NCBI RefSeq assembly: GCF_003857055.1
Contig: NZ_QGSZ01000241.1
Span: 1-53,781 of the forward strand
Reading direction: 5' to 3'
From: Micromonospora inaquosa
Lineage (GTDB): Bacteria > Actinomycetota > Actinomycetes > Mycobacteriales > Micromonosporaceae
DNA length: 53,781 bases
This document shows positions 15,247-24,169 of the stretch, piece by piece. Under the pieces are notes generated by a model. The model was not told the DNA's origin. It saw nothing but the letters and a program-made list of their open reading frames with translations, and ran no database searches. Positions within the stretch are counted from its first letter, which is position 1, and each line of letters begins with the position of its first letter. The position numbers and the translations under genes are program-made.

Positions 15247-18219
15247 CTATGGCACAAAGGTAGCCGAATTATTGTCGGCTACGTCTTCCACCGTTCGGCG
15301 GTAGACGAATTCGCCGAGCTGGTCTCGCCAACGCTGTTCATCTTGCAGTAGCAACCGCGCCACCTCGTAGGGTGCCAGAAGCAGGTTCGCCGATAACGCC
15401 ATGGCCGGGTCATTTCCTAGGGCTACTGCGGCACGTCGATGACGCATACCGCTTGCCATCATTGCACGGGCCGCCGAGGTCGCAACACCGAATCGAAGAT
15501 AGCTGGCAAGGTTAACGACAGCCGTCGCAAGACTGCGCTCGTCGTCAGCTAGATACCGCTCAAGAAGAGAAATTCCTTGCTCTACGAGCGTAGTGAAGGC
15601 GTGAGCGACCACACTGGCATGGACTCTCAACAGGGTGTCGATGTCGGAGTTCAGTTCATGGGCGATTTCAGCGAATGATTTCCCGGCCATCCAAGCGTGA
15701 ATGAGTGCACGAAGGTCGGCTACCGCCGGCGGGTCGTCTGAGCGATAGGCACCACGTAGGGTATCTAAGAAGTCAGGTTGCGCGTACGCCCATGCCAGCA
15801 GGGCGTCCAAGAGCTGCATGTTTAGGGGCGAATCGATGTTTTCCCAATCGGCAAGGCTCGGGGCCAGTTGATCGACAACTGAGTCGAGTAAGCGTGCTTT
15901 TGCTCCAGTCTCGCGAACCCACGCCAGCCGGTTGGTAGCTCGCAGACCCGTGATGTGTTGGGCGCGCAGAGTAAAAACATCAGTGAGAAGGCGCTGACCA
16001 GCAGCATCGATCTGCTGCGCCGCGAAGGTTTCTGCACCTAATGAGGCCGCGACCTCAGTGAATCGCTCGTCCCCGAGTTCGTCTTGAATGAGTTCGATAA
16101 GAGTTGCATCGATGCCATCAACAAGCGGGTAGAGCCCTGGGCTTGCTTCTAGGGCCGGGTTGGACAGGCTGCGGCCATCTCGCCGCAGCGCCTCTTGCAG
16201 TCTCCCGATCAGTTCCCTGAGCGCGCCGTGCACGTCCTCGCCCGGCTGCCCTGCGGCAACGGGGCGGATGGTGGGCCACTGCCGGGGATTCGCGCAGATG
16301 ACCAGCCCCTTTGTCGAGCTTCCGGCTCTGCCGGCACGTCCAACAAGATTTCTGATGTCTCGAGCGAACATCGGGACAGGCTGTCCAGAATGTGACCTCC
16401 GCTGTACTGAATACAGCACCAGAGTCCGAATCGGAAGGTTAATCCCTTCCGCCAATGTGCTCGTACATAAAACCAGCCCCACCTGTCGGCGAGACAGTAG
16501 CTCTTCCACAGCTTCGCGCGTTTCTTGAGGAATGTCGCCGTGATGAACCACCGCGCCCGAAAACAGGGCCCGGGTGCCAATCCAGTCGGCGCCGTACTCG
16601 CTTTCAAGATAGGCACCGACCTCACGCACGATGCCCGATTCGGGCACATGCTCGCCGGGGTCGGGAAGTGGTAGGCCGGACTCGATCTGCTTGATGAGCT
16701 CCTCCGCCAGGCCGACGACGCCTTGATCGCCGGTCTTAGTAGCTGCGAAGACGGCCACCGTGCCAAGCGCCAACGATTTGCGGGCGGTGGCGATCGCCTG
16801 TGTCTTGATCGACGAAAAGGGGTACGTATTTGTTCGGCCGGTCGTCGAATTCCGATATTCGAAGTCGGCGGCCTGAAGGAAGCCTGGCAAAGTGTGGGCT
16901 TGCAGTGTGGTCGCCACGGGCTGCATTTGCAGACCGACGGCAAGCCGTCTGCCGCTTCCTGCAGGGCGCAGCACAGCATACTCGACTTCCGCAGGCCGAA
17001 AACTACTCTTAACGACTGTTTCGTCTCGACCACCGAGCCAGGCATTGATCTCTTCGATGTTGGGGACAATGGCCGAGATGAACACCATGCGCGGCCGGAG
17101 TAACTCTCGCCTCCGGAGGCGAGTCAGTAGCAACTCCAGGCCGACCCCTCGAGCTCCCTCATCCAGAAGGTGCCCTTCATCGCAGATCACGAGCGAAATG
17201 CTCGACAGTAGCTCTCGCGACTTGCTCAATAGCCCTGTAAACGCTTCCGGTGTGGCAATAAAGACACGAATTCCTTCAAGATCCTGTGTCTCCTCGCGGG
17301 TCGGCACCGTCCCGCCGTAGATCGTCCTTGTCGGAAGGCCAACCGCAGACAGGCGCCGGGCGAGGGACCCGCGTAGCTCGCGTGCGAGCGCCCGGTAGGG
17401 CACCAAGAGGAGGGCGGCGGCCCCGGGGCTGTTGGTGAGGTGACTGAAAATTAGTGTTTCGGTAAGCGCCGTTTTCCCGGCCCCAGTTGGCATTTGCAGA
17501 GAGAAAGATTCGCTGCTTGTTAGCAGCCCAGCCTCGATAGCTTGCACCTGCGATGGGAAGAAGTCCCAGACGGGAGGTCGACGGCTAAGGAGTGAACTGA
17601 CAAGGGGATTCCAGCGTTCCGTGTCTCCGGCGGGTAGGACCGCACGTATGTTGACGCGACTGAAGCGGGCGATCAGCGAGGCGTATACGTAACTGACCAC
17701 CCACTCGTCCGGGCCTTGTGAGAGCGCCTCCCGTGCCGCGACAACAGCGGCTTCCGCCCGCCGCTCTATCTGATTAGTGCGACCACTCTGGAGTGCGGCC
17801 AGCAATTCGTTAGCTGTCTGGGATCCTAGTCTCCGCGGACGCGCTATCAGGTCGTAGCACGCCCGGTAAATTTCCGAGGGCCAATCACTCGGATTGGCCT
17901 GCTGCATGGTCAGATAAGCTGATGCCGAATAGCCGCCGATGTAGAACGCTACAGAGGAGAAGAGGAGAGAATCAGAACGCGCGGCTCCCGTCAATTTCTC
18001 GCTAAGCTGTGCTAGTGCGTTCCCCAAGGTTGCCCAGTCGCGCTTGTCGTCGGTTGATCCGCGCAGCAGGTCAAACAGCTCTCCAACCAGGGAGAAGTAA
18101 AGATCAGTACTCCTCCCCTCCTGATAGCTAAGAGGAGTCAATTGAGCGCGTAGGCGAAATGTATCGACGTTCTGGCGCGTGTCAGCGTCGGCCACCCACC
18201 GGCGAAGATTTTGTCTCAT
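15247..18219 (-). CDS. Superfamily 2 DEAD/DEAH helicase, HamB-like (Hachiman) candidate
   Basis: This is a 990-residue SF2 helicase. Walker A is PTGAGKT (residues 244-250), motif II is DEGH (347-350), and a SAI motif III follows. A CTSTLAEGINLP segment and GRAGRAG (near 626) give motifs V and VI of the Ski2-like group. A helical domain of about 220 residues precedes the helicase core, and about 330 residues follow it. The start has GAGGAG upstream, and that site overlaps the end of the partner gene at 18234, so the two are coupled. A large helicase beside a small ExK nuclease-like protein is the arrangement of Hachiman (HamB/HamA) antiphage defence. That assignment is inferred from gene order and motifs. 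Confidence 0.75.
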   Translation of the reverse strand: MRQNLRRWVADADTRQNVDTFRLRAQLTPLSYQEGRSTDLYFSLVGELFDLLRGSTDDKRDWATLGNALAQLSEKLTGAARSDSLLFSSVAFYIGGYSASAYLTMQQANPSDWPSEIYRACYDLIARPRRLGSQTANELLAALQSGRTNQIERRAEAAVVAAREALSQGPDEWVVSYVYASLIARFSRVNIRAVLPAGDTERWNPLVSSLLSRRPPVWDFFPSQVQAIEAGLLTSSESFSLQMPTGAGKTALTETLIFSHLTNSPGAAALLLVPYRALARELRGSLARRLSAVGLPTRTIYGGTVPTREETQDLEGIRVFIATPEAFTGLLSKSRELLSSISLVICDEGHLLDEGARGVGLELLLTRLRRRELLRPRMVFISAIVPNIEEINAWLGGRDETVVKSSFRPAEVEYAVLRPAGSGRRLAVGLQMQPVATTLQAHTLPGFLQAADFEYRNSTTGRTNTYPFSSIKTQAIATARKSLALGTVAVFAATKTGDQGVVGLAEELIKQIESGLPLPDPGEHVPESGIVREVGAYLESEYGADWIGTRALFSGAVVHHGDIPQETREAVEELLSRRQVGLVLCTSTLAEGINLPIRTLVLYSVQRRSHSGQPVPMFARDIRNLVGRAGRAGSSTKGLVICANPRQWPTIRPVAAGQPGEDVHGALRELIGRLQEALRRDGRSLSNPALEASPGLYPLVDGIDATLIELIQDELGDERFTEVAASLGAETFAAQQIDAAGQRLLTDVFTLRAQHITGLRATNRLAWVRETGAKARLLDSVVDQLAPSLADWENIDSPLNMQLLDALLAWAYAQPDFLDTLRGAYRSDDPPAVADLRALIHAWMAGKSFAEIAHELNSDIDTLLRVHASVVAHAFTTLVEQGISLLERYLADDERSLATAVVNLASYLRFGVATSAARAMMASGMRHRRAAVALGNDPAMALSANLLLAPYEVARLLLQDEQRWRDQLGEFVYRRTVEDVADNNSATFVP

Positions 18220-18233
18220 CAGGCACCAGCTCC

Positions 18234-19028
18234 TCAGGCGACGCTCGCGGCGATCGCCGTATACAACGCCTCGTAGTTATTCTTCAAGTCGGGGACCGAA
18301 ATAACGATGAGAGTGCACTCGTCCTCCGGGGGCGTCTTTACGTCCTCGATCTCGACGTTCAGTAAGCGGGAGCATACGATGGCAACAGCGCGGAAATCCC
18401 GGGCGGCGGGTGGATGATCAATAGCCTTGAGGAACCGTTCGATATGATCCAGCCCCACAGTTCCGAGGTCTTCGCCAATAGCACGTTCCCTAAGCCAGAC
18501 GAGAGTCTTCAAGAGGCGCCCCTCTCGATCCTTGCGAGAGTCCGCTATGGCAGATGCGATGGGGGTTGACTTGCCGTCAGTGGACTTAGTCTTGACCTCG
18601 GCGCAAACCAGCCGATCATTGGGCGAAGATTTCGGCCATTCGGGAAGAATCAACTGCACTACATCTGAATACGGGGCAGGCTTGGTCCGATCCTGCTTGA
18701 GTCGCCACTTCTTGGGGTCGTAAACGTCGGCCGGATGCGCCGACGCAGCTAGGAACAACGCCGTAAGGATCTCGCCGAAATCTCCCGCCATGACCGAACC
18801 CGGATCGGGAGTCTTGGCCGCGATAACCGCGGACAACGGCTGGCCAGTCCTCGCCACGTTGGCAGCTGCATTGCCATCCGAGACATAGCAGCGTCGCGCC
18901 GGAACGCCAAGAAGATCGGCCCAATGATCAGCAGCGTCCACGGGCACTCTAATCAACACAAACGCCTGCTCCGGATCCTCGACGAAGAACGTCCTCACCT
19001 GAGCCAGGTCGATCCCAAGTTCCCGCAT
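18234..19028 (-). CDS. ExK nuclease-like protein, HamA-like candidate
   Basis: This 264-residue protein has features of a DUF1837/PD-(D/E)xK-type nuclease. GDFGE lies at residues 82-86, YSD at 120-122 could supply the metal-binding Asp, and AEVKTK (Glu144, Lys146) follows about 20 residues later. It ends 14 bases before the helicase start, within its ribosome-binding region. In Hachiman, HamA is the effector nuclease kept in check by HamB until damaged or phage DNA is sensed. This protein has the right size, order and ExK motif, but its membership of the family needs a profile comparison. A general restriction-like nuclease is the alternative. Confidence 0.6.
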   Translation of the reverse strand: MRELGIDLAQVRTFFVEDPEQAFVLIRVPVDAADHWADLLGVPARRCYVSDGNAAANVARTGQPLSAVIAAKTPDPGSVMAGDFGEILTALFLAASAHPADVYDPKKWRLKQDRTKPAPYSDVVQLILPEWPKSSPNDRLVCAEVKTKSTDGKSTPIASAIADSRKDREGRLLKTLVWLRERAIGEDLGTVGLDHIERFLKAIDHPPAARDFRAVAIVCSRLLNVEIEDVKTPPEDECTLIVISVPDLKNNYEALYTAIAASVA

Positions 19029-19833
19029 CGCCCTTCAGCCTCTCTCAGTTGGAGAGGTTGGGTTCATCGGGGCCAAAAAGAAAAGAGCTTATCTGATTCA
19101 AGAATGAGAGTGTGCAGAATAGTTTAGTTTGCGGAAACATGTGCAACCTCCTGCGAATAAGTACGGATGAGCTGCGCGGTTGCGTGTGGCCGTGGATGGC
19201 AGGGGTCTGATCGGGTATGGTGCGGCCTTGGTGACGCCGTGGGTGGATAGGGACCGGGCCAACTGAGGCGTTGAACGCAGTGTTGCTGTGCGGAAGCGGC
19301 GGCGGCGATCGTGCTCGACGCGATCAGCATCGCCGATATTAGCCTGCTCGCGCATCAGCCCATCGTCTCCGTTGATCCACCGCCGGAGCGTCGGTCCGAC
19401 GTGCCCTGACTGAAACCCGAGCCAGTTGGCGGCAACTCGCGCACGGCCCGGCAGCACTCCGTCGGGTACTTACGGGGCGACGGCAGCGCCTGGCCTTCGT
19501 GATACCCCCAGCAAACCCATCGCGTGCTCTCAGCCGGAACCGGGCTCGAACCGGCCTGGGGTACAGCGGGGAAGCCTCCTGGCTAGAAATGGCCCTTCGC
19601 CGTCTGGGTCAACCGCCACTGACTGCAATCATCCGTGAGCCATCTGGTACCTGAACCAGGCAGTGCGGCCCTCGCGGCCACCCCCGATACCGGCTAGCTC
19701 AGGTCGCCTTGTGGTCGCTCTTGCGGCTAGCCGTTTGCCGTACTGCGCTGCCGCTGTACTAGTCAGACGGCACCATCGCGACTGTCGTGAAACCGACAGC
19801 GCTAGTCGCGTCGCCGACGAGCAAGATGCACTG
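19029..19833. other. 805-base region without a convincing gene
   Basis: Both strands carry open frames here (for example 119 codons on the minus strand at 19098-19457), but none has a good ribosome site or a protein-like composition. The promoter of the helicase-nuclease operon should lie near 19029-19130. A segment at 19530-19560 resembles a reversed tRNA T-arm (GGTTCGAGCC on the minus strand), but no matching acceptor or anticodon arms are found. Confidence 0.5.
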
Positions 19834-20475
19834 ATGAAATTTGACCGGCAGTCCCTCCTGCTTCTCATCGGAAGCGGGGTCTGCATTCTCACCGCGTTGA
19901 TCCTAGGGATGGCCTCCATCTCAGTGACTTACCATGCCGCCGCCGGGGAAGAGCAGCCAAAGGTCACAGATTGGATGCAGGCATGGGGAAGCGTCCTTGG
20001 CGTTCTCACCGGGTTGACGGCTGCCTTGGCCGCGACGTGGCTTCTCCGTCACGAGCGACAGCAAGCGCGTGAAGCACGGACTGAACTTGCCGCAGAACGA
20101 GCGGAGGCAGCCCTAGCCCTTGCCCGTACCGTGATCGTTAGCGCTGCAAGATTCACCATCGTCAACGGGCTCGTGAGTAACGTAATCGCCACCGTGCACA
20201 ACGATAGCGCGGGTCCGATTCGGCAGGTGCAGCTGCATGTAGACCTCCCCGGACAGCGGCTCCCATTACCACCCATCTCAGCCATACCGCGGGGCGTGGT
20301 CCAAGAGTCGCGTCGTAAGTTTTCACCCCCAGTAGAACTCGGAGGCGACGGGTGGTCCCCGGTGGGTGGGAGGGCCCCAGTAACAGCCGTCTTCGTCGAT
20401 TTTACTGGCCAGCGATGGTGTAAAACCGACGAAGGTGAACCTGAAAAGTGGCGTGACGCCTCTAATAGCAGTTAG
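19834..20475 (+). CDS. Two-helix membrane protein with C-terminal beta domain (TDWMQAWGS family, copy 1)
   Basis: This is a 213-residue protein of unknown function. Hydrophobic segments lie at about residues 7-30 and 53-71. Between them is the signature KVTDWMQAWGS. A charged coiled-coil-like stretch (RHERQQAREARTEL) follows, and then a beta-rich domain ending in VFVDFTGQRW. A second copy lies at 24170 with the same signature and domain order. The start ATG has only a weak purine stretch upstream. The pattern of a membrane anchor, helix and small beta domain resembles membrane-associated effectors or sensors in defence islands, but no function is assigned. Confidence 0.65.
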   Translation: MKFDRQSLLLLIGSGVCILTALILGMASISVTYHAAAGEEQPKVTDWMQAWGSVLGVLTGLTAALAATWLLRHERQQAREARTELAAERAEAALALARTVIVSAARFTIVNGLVSNVIATVHNDSAGPIRQVQLHVDLPGQRLPLPPISAIPRGVVQESRRKFSPPVELGGDGWSPVGGRAPVTAVFVDFTGQRWCKTDEGEPEKWRDASNSS

Positions 20476-20644
20476 TCCCTGCCTTGCAAAAAACGCGTGT
20501 GCCGACGATCGTGGCGATTCCGCAGTCGTCGCGCACGACTCATTAGATGGTCGGAAGTGCGAGGGACGGTGAACTCTCACACCTCCGGCCTCGCGATGCA
20601 GGTATGCTCTTAACTCGGTGGCTGCCGTAGCCTGAGCCACGACT

Positions 20645-21832
20645 TCAAGGAGCGGCCCGAAAATCGTCTAGGGTGAATAACTCGCCCATTGCAGGGTCGG
20701 GTGACGCTGCTGTTGCCTGTTCCCCGAATCCCTCGAGATCTCGAGTGGGACGCCTCGCAGTTGCGGCACGGAAAACTTCGACCGGCACGCGGCACTCGTT
20801 GGCGAGCAGCTCCATGTCGTACCCAGCTTGCTCCAGAAGTTCTAAGCTACGTGGAAGCAGCGAAGGCTGTTCGGGGGTGGGCATTACACCCGGTTCTCGA
20901 CGCCGCCAGCCTCTAGCTGACAGCGTCGCCATGGCGTGGTTGTACGAAGACTCATTCATCACAGACAGCTGGCGCGCCCGCATTAGCAGAGCTTGAAGGC
21001 TTACGTTCCATTTGTCCTTTAGGGCAAACAGCCTGGGCCAGCCTACCTTGACCGGCAAATCCCCGACTAGCTCTTCTTCGGGCATCAGGAACTCTGCCGC
21101 GAACCGGTGGGCCTGATCTTCGATAATCTGCCCGCCCGGCTCGGCATCCGCGTGCATCACCAGATGCCCCATCTCGTGCGCGACGTCAAATCGTTGCCGA
21201 AAGTAGTCATCTTTCACGGGATTGAGCATAATTAGAGGACGAATGGCCGTCTCAATCGAAAAGGCGTCGATGGCGGCTGCCTGCGGGATGGAGAAAATCA
21301 CGATTATGCCGTGGTGTTCTGCCAGCCGGATAAGGTGGCCAACTGGGCCGGTGTTTATACCCCACGCAGCTCGTAGTTTCCGAGCCGCGTCTTCCGGCTC
21401 GCCGACCGAAACTCGATCGGGTGAGACCGGAAACTGTGGAATGTTTCGAATGGGAAACTCGACATGTCGTTCCAGTGAGGTCACAATGTCATGGGCAAGT
21501 AGGCCATAGGAATTAGCCTGATCTCTTACCACTTGAGTGGTGGATCGAAGCGACCGGAAGTGAGGAAGTTGGGTTGCTACATCGTCGCCTCCTCCGGCAA
21601 GGAAGAACGAGGGTTCCACTCCAAGAGACAGCGCAAGTTTAGCGACAGTCGCCGCCGCTGGACGTTTCGTTCCATTCTCGTAGGAAGCGACGGCTGTGGG
21701 GGTTTTCCCGATCCGCTCTGCGAGTGCATTTTTGCGGAGCCCTGCGAGTTTTCGCGCGAGGGTCAGTCGACGTCCGCTAAATGCCCTGGCGACATCGGCA
21801 AGTTGATTGGGGAAGCGAGGTGAGATATTCAT
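20645..21832 (-). CDS. HTH (XRE) and ImmA/IrrE metallo-endopeptidase fusion
   Basis: This 395-residue regulator has a helix-turn-helix at residues 20-75 (LARKLAGLRKNALAERIGKT), then an ImmA/IrrE zinc protease domain with the HEMGH motif at 219-223. The family controls mobile elements and stress responses by cleaving a partner repressor or antitoxin. The start overlaps the stop of the upstream 273-residue gene by four bases, so the two form an operon. Location in a stretch of putatively mobile genes fits the usual context of ICEs and prophages. Confidence 0.88.
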   Translation of the reverse strand: MNISPRFPNQLADVARAFSGRRLTLARKLAGLRKNALAERIGKTPTAVASYENGTKRPAAATVAKLALSLGVEPSFFLAGGGDDVATQLPHFRSLRSTTQVVRDQANSYGLLAHDIVTSLERHVEFPIRNIPQFPVSPDRVSVGEPEDAARKLRAAWGINTGPVGHLIRLAEHHGIIVIFSIPQAAAIDAFSIETAIRPLIMLNPVKDDYFRQRFDVAHEMGHLVMHADAEPGGQIIEDQAHRFAAEFLMPEEELVGDLPVKVGWPRLFALKDKWNVSLQALLMRARQLSVMNESSYNHAMATLSARGWRRREPGVMPTPEQPSLLPRSLELLEQAGYDMELLANECRVPVEVFRAATARRPTRDLEGFGEQATAASPDPAMGELFTLDDFRAAP

Positions 21833-22650
21833 GCCCCGCTCGCGGCCTGATCGCGTGGTCCTTCCGCCGACTTCGAACGGAGACGGACGGGTGCGTCCGG
21901 TACGTTGTTCGTCTGAGGAGCGATAGGTTGCCGTGGGCCGGGCTTGAGGCCCGTGCCTGGCGTGCCACCGGGACCGCCGATGAGGGGTTCCTTCCAGTGC
22001 CAGGCTAGGGCACCGCCGGGGTTGAGTGCCGACCGGCCGACGTATAGCTCGCTGAGCCCGGTGTGGCGGTCGAGGCTGTGGGCGAGCACGAGCGTGATCG
22101 CATCGTCCTCGACCTCGTCGCCGGCCAAATCCCCGATCGTTGCAAAGGCATCGCTAATGCTGGTGCCATCGACCCCAAGCAGCATGAATTGGTCGGGGTG
22201 AGGCTGGGCGGCGACTTTGCGTTTGGTTGGGCTCTTTCTCGGCCAGGGGATCCGATCGATCTCTCCGAACTCGAACGACGCCAGTAGCCAGCGCCAGCGT
22301 CCGAACCGCCAGCCAGGCGACTGACTGAGGTTGGAACGGACGACCGAGCCGGGTGCAATTGAGGGCATAGTGTCAATGTCGGACTGGGTCAGACCTTCCA
22401 CCAGTACATCGAATCCCTCTCCGGCCTCAGGCGACGGCGACCCGAGGGCGAAGCGCTGGCAAGAGAAGACGCGATCGTGTCGATCGCACATGAGCTTGAA
22501 GGCATTGAACCCAAGCACTGCCTGGTCGTGACCCGTTGCCGGATCGAAGTCCTGCGTTGCTCGCGCGTGCGCCGATTCCTGGATCCATCGCAAGGCGTTG
22601 AGTATCCCGCCGGCTCGCAGCTCGGAAAGCGCTTCGTCTCGTTCGGTCAC
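21829..22650 (-). CDS. Hypothetical protein coupled to the ImmA/IrrE regulator
   Basis: This 273-residue soluble protein is one I do not recognise. It begins with an acidic helical segment (TERDEALSELRAGGILNALRW), has a central mixed alpha/beta region, and ends in a Pro/Gly-rich, probably disordered tail. No membrane segment or catalytic motif stands out. GTG 22650 is the start, with only a weak ribosome site. The four-base overlap with the downstream protease-regulator suggests that the two proteins act together, possibly with this protein as substrate or target. That is inference from gene order alone. Confidence 0.6.
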   Translation of the reverse strand: MTERDEALSELRAGGILNALRWIQESAHARATQDFDPATGHDQAVLGFNAFKLMCDRHDRVFSCQRFALGSPSPEAGEGFDVLVEGLTQSDIDTMPSIAPGSVVRSNLSQSPGWRFGRWRWLLASFEFGEIDRIPWPRKSPTKRKVAAQPHPDQFMLLGVDGTSISDAFATIGDLAGDEVEDDAITLVLAHSLDRHTGLSELYVGRSALNPGGALAWHWKEPLIGGPGGTPGTGLKPGPRQPIAPQTNNVPDAPVRLRSKSAEGPRDQAASGA

Positions 22651-23166
22651 GGTCTTGGACTCTACCTGATGACCCGAGTTGATGTATAAAAATGAACCGA
22701 GTGAGATAAGTCACACCGGACTGATCTCGCCCTCATCGGGCCTGGTGCGCCGGGATCTCGCAATGTCGTCGTTCGCTGACCTGCGTGCTGCCCGCGCGGT
22801 GAACAACTGAACACCCCAATCAACGCCTCCCACCCACGCGGACGGGAGATGTTGGCCAGCGCCGTGACCGGGGGCAACCTGAGAGCCCTTCGCGTTGGCC
22901 TCGGGTTGCGCGGGTCGTCTAAGCTGTCGGCTGTCGATCCGAGCTGGACGGATCGGCAAACCGAGAGAGGACACTAACTTCGGGCTCGGAACCGGAGTTA
23001 GGGCATCCCCTCTGCCGATTGGTGGGGGTGCCAGCCCGTACGTGAAGGTTTTGCAAATTCTGAGATCCCGCTCAATCGGCGCAGGACCTCGGCTCCACCA
23101 GTCATGCGTACTGGTCGAGCTGAGCCCTGCGCGGCCTCACTCGACCAGAGTGAGGAGAGGCAAGCA
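22651..23166. promoter_or_regulatory. Intergenic region with two stem-loops upstream of a small membrane peptide
   Basis: This 516-base stretch has no convincing gene. It holds a 10-bp stem-loop with one wobble pair (22974-22983 with 22992-23001) and a 9-bp inverted repeat (23111-23119 with 23140-23148) that ends just before the ribosome site of the gene at 23167. The promoter of the operon starting at 22650 on the minus strand must also lie here. Confidence 0.45.
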
Positions 23167-23349
23167 GTGGGACTATCCAGCATTGAGCCCATCGCCGCAG
23201 CTAGCCCGCTGGTCGCTGCGGTTCTCGTGGGGCTTCCGGTAGCCGGCAAAGTCATCGTGGCCGGTATCGCCTTGTGGGGTGCTGAATCCAAAGACCGCGC
23301 CGCCATCGTGAAGGCTGCATCCGAGCTGTTCCATTGGTGGCGTCGGTAG
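23167..23349 (+). CDS. Small (60-residue) membrane peptide
   Basis: This short gene was recognised from context. A strong GAGGAGAGG (23152-23160) lies six bases before GTG 23167, the product has a hydrophobic core at residues 8-38 and a charged tail ending WWRR, and a perfect terminator stem follows 16 bases after the stop. A small membrane-spanning peptide with its own terminator is reminiscent of type I toxins or holin-like peptides, but no family is recognised. The 9-bp inverted repeat immediately upstream could mask the ribosome site. Confidence 0.55.
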   Translation: MGLSSIEPIAAASPLVAAVLVGLPVAGKVIVAGIALWGAESKDRAAIVKAASELFHWWRR

Positions 23350-23365
23350 ATCGCGCGACGGCCGG

Positions 23366-23397
23366 CTGACCGGGCAGGCGACGTTCTGCCCGGTCAG
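23366..23397 (+). terminator. Perfect 11-bp stem-loop terminator
   Basis: The arms 23366-23376 and 23387-23397 (CTGACCGGGCA and its complement) pair perfectly around a 10-base loop and are followed by TCCTCTTC. It closes the small-peptide transcription unit. Confidence 0.75.
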
Positions 23398-23527
23398 TCC
23401 TCTTCAGCGAGGCCAGGCCGGTTCCTGGCAATCCAGGCGCGAACGGCCTGCCATCCCAGACGCGGCCCATGCTCAAGACGACGTAGGGATCGGGAAAGCC
23501 CTTCCTGCCCACGATGATCGTGGCGCG

Positions 23528-24013
23528 CTACCTACTGATACCGCCCAGCAACTCGCGGATCTCGTCCCGCCCAAGCAGCTCCACAACCTGACGGTAGGGC
23601 CTCGGGGGATTGCATCGATTCGTTCTGAGTCGGACGTCCCCCTGAGGGGATTTCCTTGAGACACCCCCGTGCTGCCATGGGTGAATAACCCGACGTGTCA
23701 CTGGCCAGGTGAGAGCTGATGACCACGCACGGGCCTGTGCAGTTCGCGCGTGACGGCCTAAGCCATATCGGCGGCTATTCGCATGAGGTCGTTTGGCGAT
23801 CTCTGCGGCGGACTTAGCGTGGTTCGTCCGGCAGGCCGCCCGGCCCTTGAGGTCGCGAAGGTATCCACAACTCGTGTGGTCCAGGCGCCCCTTGTCGGTG
23901 ACCTTCGGCGCTAACTCGGGCTTAGCCGCGGTGGCCTTCATGTTCGGGGCCTTGCGGGTGGCGGCCTCGGTGGCCTTCGCGGTCGTAGTGGCGGGCTCGT
24001 CCGGTTCGGTCAT
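23528..24013 (-). CDS. Hypothetical protein with Ala/Thr/Lys-rich N-terminus
   Basis: This open frame of 161 codons has a well-placed GGAGG before its ATG at 24013, which favours a real start. The first 45 residues are Ala/Thr/Lys/Pro-rich and probably disordered; the rest is basic with Cys residues (HTSCGYLRDLKGRAACR). The last third reads less like protein, so the gene may be frameshifted or decayed. No family was recognised. Confidence 0.35.
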   Translation of the reverse strand: MTEPDEPATTTAKATEAATRKAPNMKATAAKPELAPKVTDKGRLDHTSCGYLRDLKGRAACRTNHAKSAAEIAKRPHANSRRYGLGRHARTAQARAWSSALTWPVTRRVIHPWQHGGVSRKSPQGDVRLRTNRCNPPRPYRQVVELLGRDEIRELLGGISR

Positions 24014-24169
24014 GGTGTCCTCCGTGGTCGGTAGGTCCGTTGCCCAGCCAACGTAAGAGGGCCGTTGACCAGTCCTAACCCCCTTCCCATCTGGTCCGAG
24101 GCTTCGTCTTCATCTGGTGGGACTGCCTCGTGACCTGGGTATGTCGCATCGAGGTCCTACCCTGTCCGG

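Noticed and set aside
19530..19605. tRNA-like T-arm on the minus strand
   Set aside because: A TTCGAGC loop and pairing stem are present, but no acceptor partner (AGCCGGA), D-arm or anticodon arm is found at the right distances.
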